From contig NZ_JACBZA010000001.1 in the NCBI RefSeq assembly GCF_013408535.1, forward strand, positions 3,184,850-3,248,849: a stretch of 64,000 nt of DNA, written 5' to 3'. The translations under genes were made by a program, and so were the position numbers. Origin of the DNA: Actinopolymorpha cephalotaxi (GTDB lineage: Bacteria; Actinomycetota; Actinomycetes; Propionibacteriales; Actinopolymorphaceae). Below are positions 1-8,756 of the stretch, in pieces. The number at the start of each line of letters is the position of its first letter. The first letter of the stretch is position 1. The notes beneath the pieces were generated by a model that was given only the letters and a program-made list of their open reading frames with translations, was not told where the DNA came from and did not search any database.

Positions 1-1034
1 CCCTTGGTGCCGTTGAACATGACGCGGTAGCCCTCCCACGGCGAGTACGCCGTGAGGTGGTAGGTGAGGGTCGCGCCGGAGCGGTACTTCACCAGCACCG
101 CCATGTCGTCCTCGATGCTGATGCCGTCGGTGAAGACGCTGCGGTCGCGGATGTAGCCGTCCTCGTGCTCGGCGTCGAGGTAGAGCGCGCGCAGCGTCGG
201 TTCGCCGGCGAGGTCGATCGCCCAGGGGTCCGACTCCAGGCCGGGGCTGCCGTGGCTGCGGTAGGGGCGGGGCGCCTCGCCGCGCTGCTCGGCGTTGTCG
301 CGGCCGTAGAACCGCAGGTCGCCGAAGCCGAAGACGGTCCGCGGTGTCTCGCCCAGCCACCAGTTGACCAGGTCGAAGTGGTGGCTGGCCTTGTGGATCA
401 TCAGCCCGCCGGAGTTGCGCTTGTCGCGGTGCCAGCGGCGGAAGTAGTCCGCCCCGTGCCTGGTGTCCAGCACCCACTCGAAGTGGACGGACAGGACGTC
501 GCCGATCGCGCCGGACTGGATGATCTCCTTGACCGCGGAGTTGCGCGGCGCGTAGCGGTAGTTGAACGAGACGGTCAGCTTCCGGCCGGTGCGCGCCTGG
601 GTGTCAAGGATGCGTTGACACTTGTCGGCGTCGGTGGTCAACGGCTTCTCGCTGATGACGTCGCAGCCGTTCTCCATGGCGGTGACGATGTAGTGGTCGT
701 GCGTACGGTCCATCGACGTCACGATCACCACGTCCACGCGTTGCTCGGCGAGCATCGAGACGAACTCGTCCGGACGGTACGTCGGGATCGGCTGGGTGCC
801 GTGGGCATCGGCGAACGACTTGTTGTGGTAGCTCATCCGCGTCTCGTTCGGGTCACACAAGGCGACCAGTTCGCCCCGGTCCCGGTACTCGGTGAGCAGT
901 GCCGTGGTGAACATCCGCGAGCGCGACCCGAGCCCGACCACGGCATATCTGGTCCGCGCTCCACCGGACCCGGCCACGGCGGCGGTTCCGGCGGCGACGG
1001 CGCTCTCCTGGGTGGACGGCTGCTCCGTGGTCAT
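1..1034 (-). CDS. Gfo/Idh/MocA family oxidoreductase (3' end outside window)
   Basis: The minus-strand frame is open from an ATG at 1034 to the window edge, so at least 344 residues are present and the C-terminus is missing. After a low-complexity N-terminus there is a Rossmann nucleotide-binding start (YAVVGLGSRSRMF, about residues 30-42), then CDPNETR, and a VISEKPLTTDADKC stretch holding the EKP motif of this family. A substrate-domain segment, HKASHHFDLVNWWLG, lies near residue 215. Enzymes of this family are cytoplasmic NAD(P)-dependent dehydrogenases acting on sugars, inositols or related polyols; the substrate cannot be read from the sequence. AGAGGGAG precedes the ATG and supports the start. 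The upstream region has a LacI-type palindrome, which would fit carbohydrate control. Confidence 0.93.
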   Translation of the reverse strand, partial: MTTEQPSTQESAVAAGTAAVAGSGGARTRYAVVGLGSRSRMFTTALLTEYRDRGELVALCDPNETRMSYHNKSFADAHGTQPIPTYRPDEFVSMLAEQRVDVVIVTSMDRTHDHYIVTAMENGCDVISEKPLTTDADKCQRILDTQARTGRKLTVSFNYRYAPRNSAVKEIIQSGAIGDVLSVHFEWVLDTRHGADYFRRWHRDKRNSGGLMIHKASHHFDLVNWWLGETPRTVFGFGDLRFYGRDNAEQRGEAPRPYRSHGSPGLESDPWAIDLAGEPTLRALYLDAEHEDGYIRDRSVFTDGISIEDDMAVLVKYRSGATLTYHLTAYSPWEGYRVMFNGTK

Positions 1035-1054
1035 CGAGACTCCCTCTCGGCGGT

Positions 1055-1240
1055 CTGCACCTGCACCTGCACTGCAACTGCACCTGCACCTGCGCGCCGA
1101 ACCGCTCTGTTCGGCGACCTACAGTGCCTTCTGCTCTGCGATCTGTTGTGCGAAGTGCCGGCGAACAGTTGCAAAACTGCCCTGCGAACCGCTGGGCAAT
1201 CTGTCCTGCGAACCGTCCTCCGACCTGCCCTGCGAACTGC
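1055..1240. repeat. Degenerate short tandem repeats in intergenic DNA
   Basis: Two simple-repeat blocks lie upstream of the oxidoreductase start at 1034. From about 1055 to 1099 the hexamer GCACCT/CTGCAC is iterated. From 1181 the nonamer CCTGCGAAC occurs three times at exactly 24-bp spacing (1181, 1205, 1229), with an 8/9 match at 1158. The bases between copies are partly conserved. The frame through it on the minus strand reads as an 8-residue RFAGQ-type repeat but has no plausible start, so I treat it as non-coding. Confidence 0.6.
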
Positions 1241-1317
1241 CGGCGATCCACACCAGCCGAACGGCGCTCCCTCCAACCCGGGCACGTCCTCCGTGGCTGG
1301 AGCGTCCGGGCAGGCGG

Positions 1318-1329
1318 GTAAGCGCTTGC
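1318..1329. promoter_or_regulatory. LacI-type operator-like palindrome
   Basis: The sequence GTAAGCGCTTGC contains a perfect 8-bp AAGCGCTT palindrome with a central CG. This is the usual core of operators bound by LacI-family sugar regulators. It sits between the divergent starts at 1034 and 1456. No LacI gene is present in the window, so the regulator is unknown. Confidence 0.35.
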
Positions 1330-1455
1330 TCGGAACGTAGACCACCGTAACCGAGGGTGGCAAGGCAAGGTCGGCCGCCGGACATGCGGAGTCCGGACTC
1401 TGCCGCCCGCTCGCCAATAGCGCATGATCGGCGGCGCAGACCCTAAACTTGCGCC

Positions 1456-2115
1456 GTGAGCCAGCTTCCCGAACCCACCGGCCCGAGCCACCTGCGGGCT
1501 TCGGACTCCGACCGGCAGCGTGTCGCCGAAGTGCTCCGCGACGCCGCCGGGGAGGGCCGCCTCACCCTGGAAGAACTCGACGAGCGACTTGAGGGCGTCT
1601 ACGCGGCCAAGACCTACGCCGAGCTCGAACGCTTCACCAGCGACCTGCCCGGCGTGGGGTCGACGGTCGAGCACCCGCCACGGGCGGCCACCGCCCCCGC
1701 TGGGCCGGACTCGCGGATCACCGGTGGGGCGGCCGGCCAGTCGTTCTCGATCGCGGTGCTGTCGGGGGCCACCCGCCGCGGCGCCTGGCTGGTGCCGCCC
1801 GCCTACACCGCGTTCGCGATGATGGGTGGCGTCCAGCTCGACCTGCGCGAGGCGCGCTTCACCCAGCAGGAGACGACGATCCGCGCCTTCGCGGTGATGG
1901 GCGGCATCGAGATCGTGGTCCCCGACGACGTCTCCGTGACCATCGACGGCGTGGGGATCATGGGCGGCTTCGACGGCACCTCCCAGCACTCCGACCCGCA
2001 GGACGGCAGGCCGATCGTCCGTGTCACCGGGTTCGCGTTCTGGGGCGGGATCGACGTGAAGCAGAAGCCCCGCGAGGATGGCGGCACGCAGCGCGCCGAG
2101 GTCGAGTCGGCCTAG
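1456..2115 (+). CDS. DUF1707 domain protein with C-terminal LiaF-like region
   Basis: A 219-residue protein with a GTG start. Residues 10-65 (HLRASDSDRQRVAEVL...LTLEELDERL) match the DUF1707 module, a SHOCT-like helical pair common in actinobacterial proteins. The second half contains repeated FAVMGGIEI / FAFWGGIDV beta motifs, as in the cell-wall-active antibiotic response (LiaF C-terminal, DUF2154-like) fold. No transmembrane segment is evident, so it is probably cytoplasmic or membrane-peripheral. Family members are tied loosely to envelope-stress sensing, but no precise role is known. Intergenic repeats follow it. Confidence 0.85.
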   Translation: MSQLPEPTGPSHLRASDSDRQRVAEVLRDAAGEGRLTLEELDERLEGVYAAKTYAELERFTSDLPGVGSTVEHPPRAATAPAGPDSRITGGAAGQSFSIAVLSGATRRGAWLVPPAYTAFAMMGGVQLDLREARFTQQETTIRAFAVMGGIEIVVPDDVSVTIDGVGIMGGFDGTSQHSDPQDGRPIVRVTGFAFWGGIDVKQKPREDGGTQRAEVESA

Positions 2116-2146
2116 GTCGCGTTCCGCAGCGGACGCCCAACCCCGC

Positions 2147-2277
2147 CCGTACTGCGTCGATGCGGGTGTCCCGACCTGCGCGTTCAGCGTCAGTGCGGGG
2201 GGGGCTGCGCCAGTGTGGTGTTCCTGACTCGCATGTTCGGCGTTCAGTGCGGGTGTCCCGCCCGCGCGTACTGCGTC
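2147..2277. repeat. Mosaic intergenic repeat with inverted order of modules
   Basis: TGCGGGTGTCCCG followed by a CC-rich/GCGCG tail occurs at 2161-2182 and again at 2248-2268. GTACTGCGTC precedes the first copy and follows the second. CGTTCAG follows the first copy (2181) and precedes the second (2241). The block lies between the 3' ends of two convergent genes and looks like a dispersed GC-rich intergenic repeat rather than coding DNA. Confidence 0.55.
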
Positions 2278-2698
2278 AGGCCGTGGATGCCGCGTCGTCG
2301 CGGAACTTGTCCAGCCAGGCCCGCTCGGGATCGGCCAGCCGGCGGGCGTGGCCGGCCTTCGCGTCGTAGGCGGCGAGCACACTGCGCGCCTCGGCGTGGA
2401 CCAGATCGTTGGTCCGGACCTCGTAGCGCAGCGAGCAGGACGAGTTCCGGATGTCGGTCACCCAGGTCTCCACCACGATCGGCTCGGGCCCGAACACCAG
2501 CGGGCGCCGGTAGTCGATCTCGTGCCGGACGACGACCAACTCCCCCTCGAACGTGCTCACCCCGGCGGTCCGCGCGCCCTCGAAGAACATCGCGACCCGC
2601 GCCTCCTCCAGGTAGCGGAGGTAGACCACGTTGTTCACATGTCCGTACGCGTCCATGTCGGACCAGCGCATCGGGCAGCGGAAGACGAAACGACTCAC
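2276..2698 (-). CDS. Hot-dog fold acyl-CoA thioesterase (YbgC/4HBT type)
   Basis: The motif WSDMDAYGHVNNVVYLRYLE near the N-terminus is the signature of 4-hydroxybenzoyl-CoA thioesterase-like hot-dog enzymes, including the catalytic-region Asp and His. Later strands (ELVVVRHEIDYRRPL, SCSLRYEV) fit the fold. These enzymes hydrolyse acyl-CoA thioesters in the cytoplasm; the acyl chain is unknown. I chose the GTG at 2698 (140 residues) because GAGAGGA lies 8 bases upstream and the length is normal for the family. An ATG at 2773 would add 25 low-complexity residues. Confidence 0.88.
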   Translation of the reverse strand: MSRFVFRCPMRWSDMDAYGHVNNVVYLRYLEEARVAMFFEGARTAGVSTFEGELVVVRHEIDYRRPLVFGPEPIVVETWVTDIRNSSCSLRYEVRTNDLVHAEARSVLAAYDAKAGHARRLADPERAWLDKFRDDAASTA

Positions 2699-2814
2699 GG
2701 TGGCGATCCTCTCAGGCCGCCCGCGGCCCGGGTCGCCCTGGTCCGCGCCGGGTGTCTGCCCCGCGCCCGTCATCGGGGCGTCGAAGCCGGACCGCTGTGC
2801 CGAAGACGCGCAAC

Positions 2815-2843
2815 GGGTGGCTCGAGCGACGCTCGAGCCACCC
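2815..2843 (-). terminator. Strong hairpin downstream of yceI-like gene
   Basis: GGGTGGCTCGAGC and its exact complement GCTCGAGCCACCC form a 13-bp stem with a 3-base loop. It starts about 30 bases after the stop of the YceI gene. There is no T-tract, which is common for actinobacterial terminators. Confidence 0.65.
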
Positions 2844-2873
2844 CGCTGCTGCCGTGGGTCGTACGGGCCGTAC

Positions 2874-3425
2874 TTACTTCTGCAGGACCGCCTGCACCGA
2901 GAGCTGGACGGCGATCTCGTTGCCGATCAGGAACTTCTCGCCACCGAGCGGGACGTTGGCGTCGACGCCGAAGTCCTTGCGGTTGATGGTCGTGGTGGCG
3001 TCGAATCCCGCGCGGGTGTTGCCGTAGGCGTCGTCCTCGACCCCCAGGAACTCGCCGACCAACTCGACCTGCTTGGTGACGTCCTTGACGGTGAGGTCGC
3101 CGACCAGGACGAACCCGTCCGCGTGCGGCCGTACGCCGGTGGACACGAAGGTCATCGCCGGGAACTTCTCGATGTCGAAGAAGTCACCGGAGCGGACGTG
3201 GTCATCGCGCTGCTGGTTTCCGGTGTCGATCGAGGCCAGCTGGACCTGCACGTTGACCTTGGACGCGGCCGCGTCGCCGGCGACCTCGAGGGTCCCCTCG
3301 AAGTCGCGGAACGAACCACGCACCTTGGTCATGAGGTGACGGACAGTGAAGCCGACCTCGGAGTGAACCGGGTCGATCGTCCAGGTTCCCGTGGTCAACT
3401 CGGTCGGGGTCGTCAGGGTGCTCAT
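2874..3425 (-). CDS. YceI family lipid-binding protein
   Basis: A 183-residue protein matching the YceI lipocalin-like beta-barrel: TWTIDPVHSEVGFTVRHLM at the start, then VRGSFRDFEGTL, RDDHVRSGDFFDIEKFP, LVGDLTVKDVTKQVEL and the closing NRKDFGVDANVPL. The family binds polyisoprenoid-type lipids. No signal peptide is present, as in many actinobacterial members, so it is probably cytoplasmic. The ATG at 3425 is preceded by GGAGGG at 6-base spacing, which rules out an upstream extension to 3536. The gene diverges from a MarR regulator with two palindromes between them, so it is probably the regulated target. Confidence 0.93.
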   Translation of the reverse strand: MSTLTTPTELTTGTWTIDPVHSEVGFTVRHLMTKVRGSFRDFEGTLEVAGDAAASKVNVQVQLASIDTGNQQRDDHVRSGDFFDIEKFPAMTFVSTGVRPHADGFVLVGDLTVKDVTKQVELVGEFLGVEDDAYGNTRAGFDATTTINRKDFGVDANVPLGGEKFLIGNEIAVQLSVQAVLQK

Positions 3426-3448
3426 AGATAGCCCTCCACAGCAGTATG

Positions 3449-3506
3449 TTGAAGATTCAACCTTCCTACGACCGCCATGGTGCCAGGTCTTTGGTTGAAC
3501 TGTCAA
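3449..3506. promoter_or_regulatory. Paired MarR-type operators TTGA-N4-TCAA
   Basis: Two palindromes of the same form lie between the divergent yceI-like and marR-like starts: TTGAAGATTCAA at 3449-3460 and TTGAACTGTCAA at 3495-3506, 46 bases apart. TTGA-N4-TCAA with this spacing fits a MarR dimer site. Each would cover the promoter of one of the two genes, giving target repression and autoregulation. Confidence 0.6.
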
Positions 3507-3526
3507 CCACCCAGTATGCTGAGCGC

Positions 3527-4102
3527 ATGGGATCAACGAAGTGGCTCAGCGCTGAGCAGCAGCGAGCCTGGCGCGCCTACCTCCTCGGAAGCGCGCAGTT
3601 GATGGAGCGCATCGACCGTGATCTTCGGGCCTTGGGGCTGTCGATGCCGGAGTACGAGATCTTGGTTCGGCTGTCGGAGTCACCTGGCCGCACTCTTCGG
3701 ATGGCCGAACTCGCCCAGTCGGTGCATCACTCCCGAAGCCGGCTCACCCACACCGTCGCCCGGATGGAGGCGGCCGGCATGGTCGAGCGGGAGGCCTGCC
3801 CGTCGGACCGGCGAGGTGTCCTGGCCAGGCTCACGGACAAGGGGTACGCCCAGCTGGTGGAGACGGCCCCTTCCCATGTGGCGGGTGTGCGCGACGGGCT
3901 CATCGACCTGGTGAGCGAAGAGGACCTGGCCGCGCTCGGCCGGGTGTTCGCCGCGGTGAGCGCCCGCAACACGGCTGCGTTGGCGGGTAGGCAGGTCGAC
4001 CGCGTGGGTGAGGTCGTGACGGTATGCCCGGGCGAGGAAGACGACAACGGGGTGGCAGATGCCAATGCATCTGCCACCCCGGAGACGTCGACTACCGGCT
4101 GA
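3527..4102 (+). CDS. MarR family transcriptional regulator
   Basis: A 191-residue winged-helix protein. LSMPEYEILVRLSESPGRTLRMAELAQSV is the first part of the MarR fold, SRLTHTVARMEAAGMVER is the recognition helix and wing approach, and CPSDRRGVLARLTDKGYAQL is the wing. It is probably a ligand-responsive repressor of itself and of the divergent YceI gene, acting on the two TTGA-N4-TCAA sites. The ATG at 3527 gives the usual N-terminus; an upstream frame to 3446 would run through the operators and is unlikely. The last 25 residues are acidic and low in complexity, because a hairpin lies in the coding sequence there. Confidence 0.92.
   Translation: MGSTKWLSAEQQRAWRAYLLGSAQLMERIDRDLRALGLSMPEYEILVRLSESPGRTLRMAELAQSVHHSRSRLTHTVARMEAAGMVEREACPSDRRGVLARLTDKGYAQLVETAPSHVAGVRDGLIDLVSEEDLAALGRVFAAVSARNTAALAGRQVDRVGEVVTVCPGEEDDNGVADANASATPETSTTG
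4049..4080. terminator. 13-bp hairpin inside the 3' end of the marR-like gene
   Basis: GGGGTGGCAGATG pairs exactly with CATCTGCCACCCC around a 6-base loop. It lies within the last 20 codons of the MarR gene and before the convergent ettA stop, so it may end transcription from both sides. The coding sequence is bent to hold it, which explains the odd acidic tail. Confidence 0.6.
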
Positions 4103-4191
4103 GCCCGACCTACCTTCGGTCGGCGCGCCTGCGATGACGTCAGGGTCGCGGCCGGTCGTCACCGGTCAGTGACTTCCGGCCGCCTGTCCGC

Positions 4192-5874
<1,683 letters not shown>

Positions 5875-6066
5875 GCGATTCCACCTCGGGGTCGGGGGCA
5901 AACGAGACAACTACCATCCTGCAACACGGGCGCCGTGGGGGTGCTGCCGGGCGGCGTCCGGGGGCACGTCCGCGGTGGGGGTGGGTTACACCGCGGCCGA
6001 GGCCGCCGCCCGGCAGCTGGAGAGGCGGGCGCTCAGGGAAGCCCGCGCACTCTCCTGGCGGGCTTG

Positions 6067-6702
6067 TCAGGCAGCCCGCCGATCGGCGTCGTCCGAGGTG
6101 GCGGCATCGGCCAGGGGGCTTCGGCCGCTGCCGCGCCGGCGCGTGGGCATCGCGCCGTCCTCGGGATGATCGACGCCGACATCTGTGTGCCCGTCCGGGC
6201 TGTCGGTGTCGCCTGGTGTCGCTTCCTCGCCGGCCAGGTCGGAGCCGTCGGAGCCGTCGGAGCCGTCGGCGGCTTCGCCGGTGTCCCAGCTCCTGGCCAG
6301 TTCCTCGGCCAGCGAGGTGTCGGAGGTGACCTCACGCTGCTCACGACGGGTGCGCCGGAAGGCCGACGTTCCCCGTGACAGATCGTGACCGAGCGCCTGG
6401 GCCTCGACCTCGACGGTCGTACCCGCCTTCCCGTCACGCTCCCAGTTCTCCACTCGGAGCCGGCCGAAGACAACCACGGGGTCGCCCTTGTGGAGACTGC
6501 CGGCGACGTTCTCGGCAAGGGTGCGCCAGCAGACGACCGTGACGTACGTCGTATGGCCATCGACCCAGCCGCCCTGGTTGCGGTCGTAGCGCCGCGGGGT
6601 CGATGCGAGCCGGAAGGACACGAGCGACGTGCCGCGATCTGAGCGGACGAAGCGCAGCTCGGTGGCGACGTTGCCGGCGATGGTGATCATCGTCTCGTTC
6701 AT
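6067..6702 (-). CDS. ssb: Single-stranded DNA-binding protein (paralogue lacking the acidic tip)
   Basis: A 211-residue protein. The N-terminal OB fold is clear: MNETMITIAGNVATELRFV, ASTPRRYDRNQGGWVDG, YVTVVCWRTLAENVAGSLHKGDPVVVFGRL and EVEAQALGHDL. The C-terminal half is disordered and acidic, with a GSDGSDGSD run. It ends in DDADRRAA and lacks the DDIPF-type tip by which housekeeping SSB recruits repair and replication proteins. It is therefore probably a secondary SSB used in competence, recombination or sporulation-like settings. It is transcribed towards ettA, about 190 bases away. Confidence 0.93.
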   Translation of the reverse strand: MNETMITIAGNVATELRFVRSDRGTSLVSFRLASTPRRYDRNQGGWVDGHTTYVTVVCWRTLAENVAGSLHKGDPVVVFGRLRVENWERDGKAGTTVEVEAQALGHDLSRGTSAFRRTRREQREVTSDTSLAEELARSWDTGEAADGSDGSDGSDLAGEEATPGDTDSPDGHTDVGVDHPEDGAMPTRRRGSGRSPLADAATSDDADRRAA

Positions 6703-6918
6703 GTGGCGACCCTTCTTCGTGATCCGTGGTCACCACTTTGGCCCGGATCGCCAGCGGGTCGGCCTGCCCGAATCTCGCCTGTGGACAAAGCCGCCGAACC
6801 GCCACCTGTGGACAGAAACCTGGCACGCCGGAGGCGGGTACTAGTCTGTCCGCGTCCGGCATGGCCACTACGCTCTTGTCGCGACGAAGCAGAACGCGGT
6901 CATTCCAGACGTGGACCA

Positions 6919-6991
6919 GCGCCCGTAGCTCAGCGGATAGAGCACCGGACTTCTAATCCGATGGTCGGAGGTTCGAATCCTCCCGGGCGCA
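6919..6991 (+). tRNA. tRNA-Arg (TCT anticodon)
   Basis: A full cloverleaf can be drawn. The acceptor stem pairs GCGCCCG (6919-6925) with CGGGCGC (6984-6990). The D arm is GCTC/GAGC, the anticodon stem CCGGA/TCCGA (one mismatch) carries the loop CTTCTAA with anticodon TCT, and the T arm is GGAGG-TTCGAAT-CCTCC. CCA is not encoded. The tRNA 3' end is a common integration target, and an integrase gene begins 92 bases downstream. Confidence 0.96.
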
Positions 6992-7083
6992 CCCGCTCTG
7001 ACCTGCGAATACGCAGCTTCAAGACCTCTCGACACCGAGCGCTGGGTGCGGAACGGGGTGCGAAAGTGCCTTAGACTGCGGGA

Positions 7084-8397
7084 ATGGCCAGAAGCGGGAG
7101 GCGTCGCCAACGCCACCGGGGCGAGATCGAGGAGCGCCCGTCGGGCAATCTCAGGGTCAAGGTCTACGTCGGCACCGATCCCCTGACGAAACGCCGCCGC
7201 TACCTCACTGAATCGATTCCGGCCGGGCCGCGTGCGTACGAGCAAGCCGAGAAGGCGCTCACACGCTTGCAGAACCAGGTGGACGAGCAGCGCCACCCGC
7301 GGACGTCGGCGACGGTCAACCAGCTCATCGACAAGTGGCTCACCGACGTAGTCGACGTGGCCACGAGCACCAGGACGACGTACGAGGGCAACATCCGCAA
7401 GCACATCCGCCCGATCCTTGGTCCTCTACAGGTCGGTCGCGTCAACGCCGAGGTCATCGACTCCTTCTACGCAGAGCTGCGGCGCTGCAGAGACCACTGC
7501 AACGGGCGGCGACGCACCGAGCACCGCACAGACCGACCCCACGAGTGCGACGCCCGCTGCGGAAAGCACAAGTGCCGGGGCCTGGCGCCGTCGAGCAGGC
7601 GGCAGATCCACTGGATCCTCAGCGGCATGTTCACCGCAGCGATGCGCTGGCGTTGGATCGCCGTGAACCCCATCGACCAGACCGAAGCGCCCGCCCAGCC
7701 GGCGCCCAACCCCACACCTCCCTCGACCGAGGAAGCCGCTCGCCTCGTAGAGGAAGCATGGAACCGGGATCCAGACTGGGGCACCTTCGTCTGGCTCGCC
7801 ATGGCACTCGGCGCCCGTCGCGGGGAGCTGTGCGCTCTGCGCTGGTCCGACATCGACCTCACCAACGGTCTGGTGTTCCTCCAGCGCGCGCTGACCCGGG
7901 ACCTGGCCGGCGAACTGGTCGAGAAGTCGACCAAGACGCATCAACATCGGCGCGTGGTGCTCGACCCCGAAACGGTCGAAGTGCTGGCCGAACACCGCAC
8001 CAGGTGCCAGGCGCACGCACAACTGGTCGGCGAACCGCTAGCCGGTGACGGCTATGTCTTCTCCCCCGAGCCAGGCGGATGTACGCCGCCGGCGCCGGCC
8101 TCCATAAGCCAGCGGTACGAACGCATGGCCGCCAGCCTCCGCATCCGCACGACGCTGCACAAGCTCCGCCACTACTCCGCGACCGAGCTGATCGCCGCCG
8201 GCGTCGACGTCAGGACCATCGCCGGCCGACTCGGCCACGGCGGCGGAGGAGCCACCACTCTGCGCGTCTACGCCGCATGGGTCTCCGAAGCCGACCAACG
8301 GGCTGCCAAGTCGCTGGCCGGAAGGATGCCCCCACGTCCGCGGCGTCGAGCCAATACAGACCTCGGCGTGAATCTTCCGGCACCGCCATCGGCATGA
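7084..8397 (+). CDS. int: Tyrosine site-specific integrase of a tRNA-Arg island
   Basis: A 437-residue tyrosine recombinase. An N-terminal SAM-like core-binding domain (about 60-200) carries a Cys/His-rich insert (CRDHCNGRR...HECDARCGKHKC) often seen in actinobacterial element integrases. The catalytic set is complete: Arg in ALGARRGELCALRW (about 245), HKLRH with His359 and Arg362, LGHGG with His385, and Tyr396 in LRVYAAW. It would integrate and excise the element at the 3' end of the adjacent tRNA-Arg. The stretch 7918-8333 is repeated without visible change at 14683-15098, so the C-terminal half is shared with a second, truncated integrase. The ribosome site is weak. Confidence 0.93.
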   Translation: MARSGRRRQRHRGEIEERPSGNLRVKVYVGTDPLTKRRRYLTESIPAGPRAYEQAEKALTRLQNQVDEQRHPRTSATVNQLIDKWLTDVVDVATSTRTTYEGNIRKHIRPILGPLQVGRVNAEVIDSFYAELRRCRDHCNGRRRTEHRTDRPHECDARCGKHKCRGLAPSSRRQIHWILSGMFTAAMRWRWIAVNPIDQTEAPAQPAPNPTPPSTEEAARLVEEAWNRDPDWGTFVWLAMALGARRGELCALRWSDIDLTNGLVFLQRALTRDLAGELVEKSTKTHQHRRVVLDPETVEVLAEHRTRCQAHAQLVGEPLAGDGYVFSPEPGGCTPPAPASISQRYERMAASLRIRTTLHKLRHYSATELIAAGVDVRTIAGRLGHGGGGATTLRVYAAWVSEADQRAAKSLAGRMPPRPRRRANTDLGVNLPAPPSA

Positions 8398-8756
8398 GCC
8401 CGGACGAGCGCAGGGCACACGGGGTGGGCCTTCCGTACTTCCGAAGGCCATTGACAGCTTTGGTGCGTACTGAGAGCACTTTCATCGCGCTCGACGCTTC
8501 CTCCGGCCAGGCCTTCACACATCAGTGGTTCGCGTACAACCACCTAATGCGCATCGGGTATGTCCTCGGCGCTACCTATGCGACCGCTTGCTGACATCCT
8601 ACGGTCGCTCCTGCAGCCCGCCATCGCGGCGGCACCCATGACTGCGGGCGGGGGCGGATGGGTTTCAATCCCTGCATGGATCGAAGCCGCTGACGCATAG
8701 AATCCATCAGTAGGTCGCCCAAACCTTTAGTGCAGTGACGCGCAAGGAGGACAGCG
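8398..8756. other. Non-coding gap after integrase
   Basis: I see no convincing gene here. The last bases hold AAGGAGG, the ribosome site of the next gene. No hairpin terminator or attachment-site copy was recognised. Confidence 0.5.

Noticed and set aside
57-1340. Long plus-strand reading frame over the first kilobase
   Set aside because: It is the reverse frame of the Gfo/Idh/MocA gene; its sequence is low in complexity and lacks family motifs.
853-2382. Minus-strand 509-codon frame with an RFAGQ repeat
   Set aside because: It spans two real genes in the wrong frame and has no ribosome site; the repeat is better seen as non-coding DNA.
6240-6275. Tandem GGAGCCGTC repeat
   Set aside because: It only encodes the GSD repeat in the disordered SSB tail.
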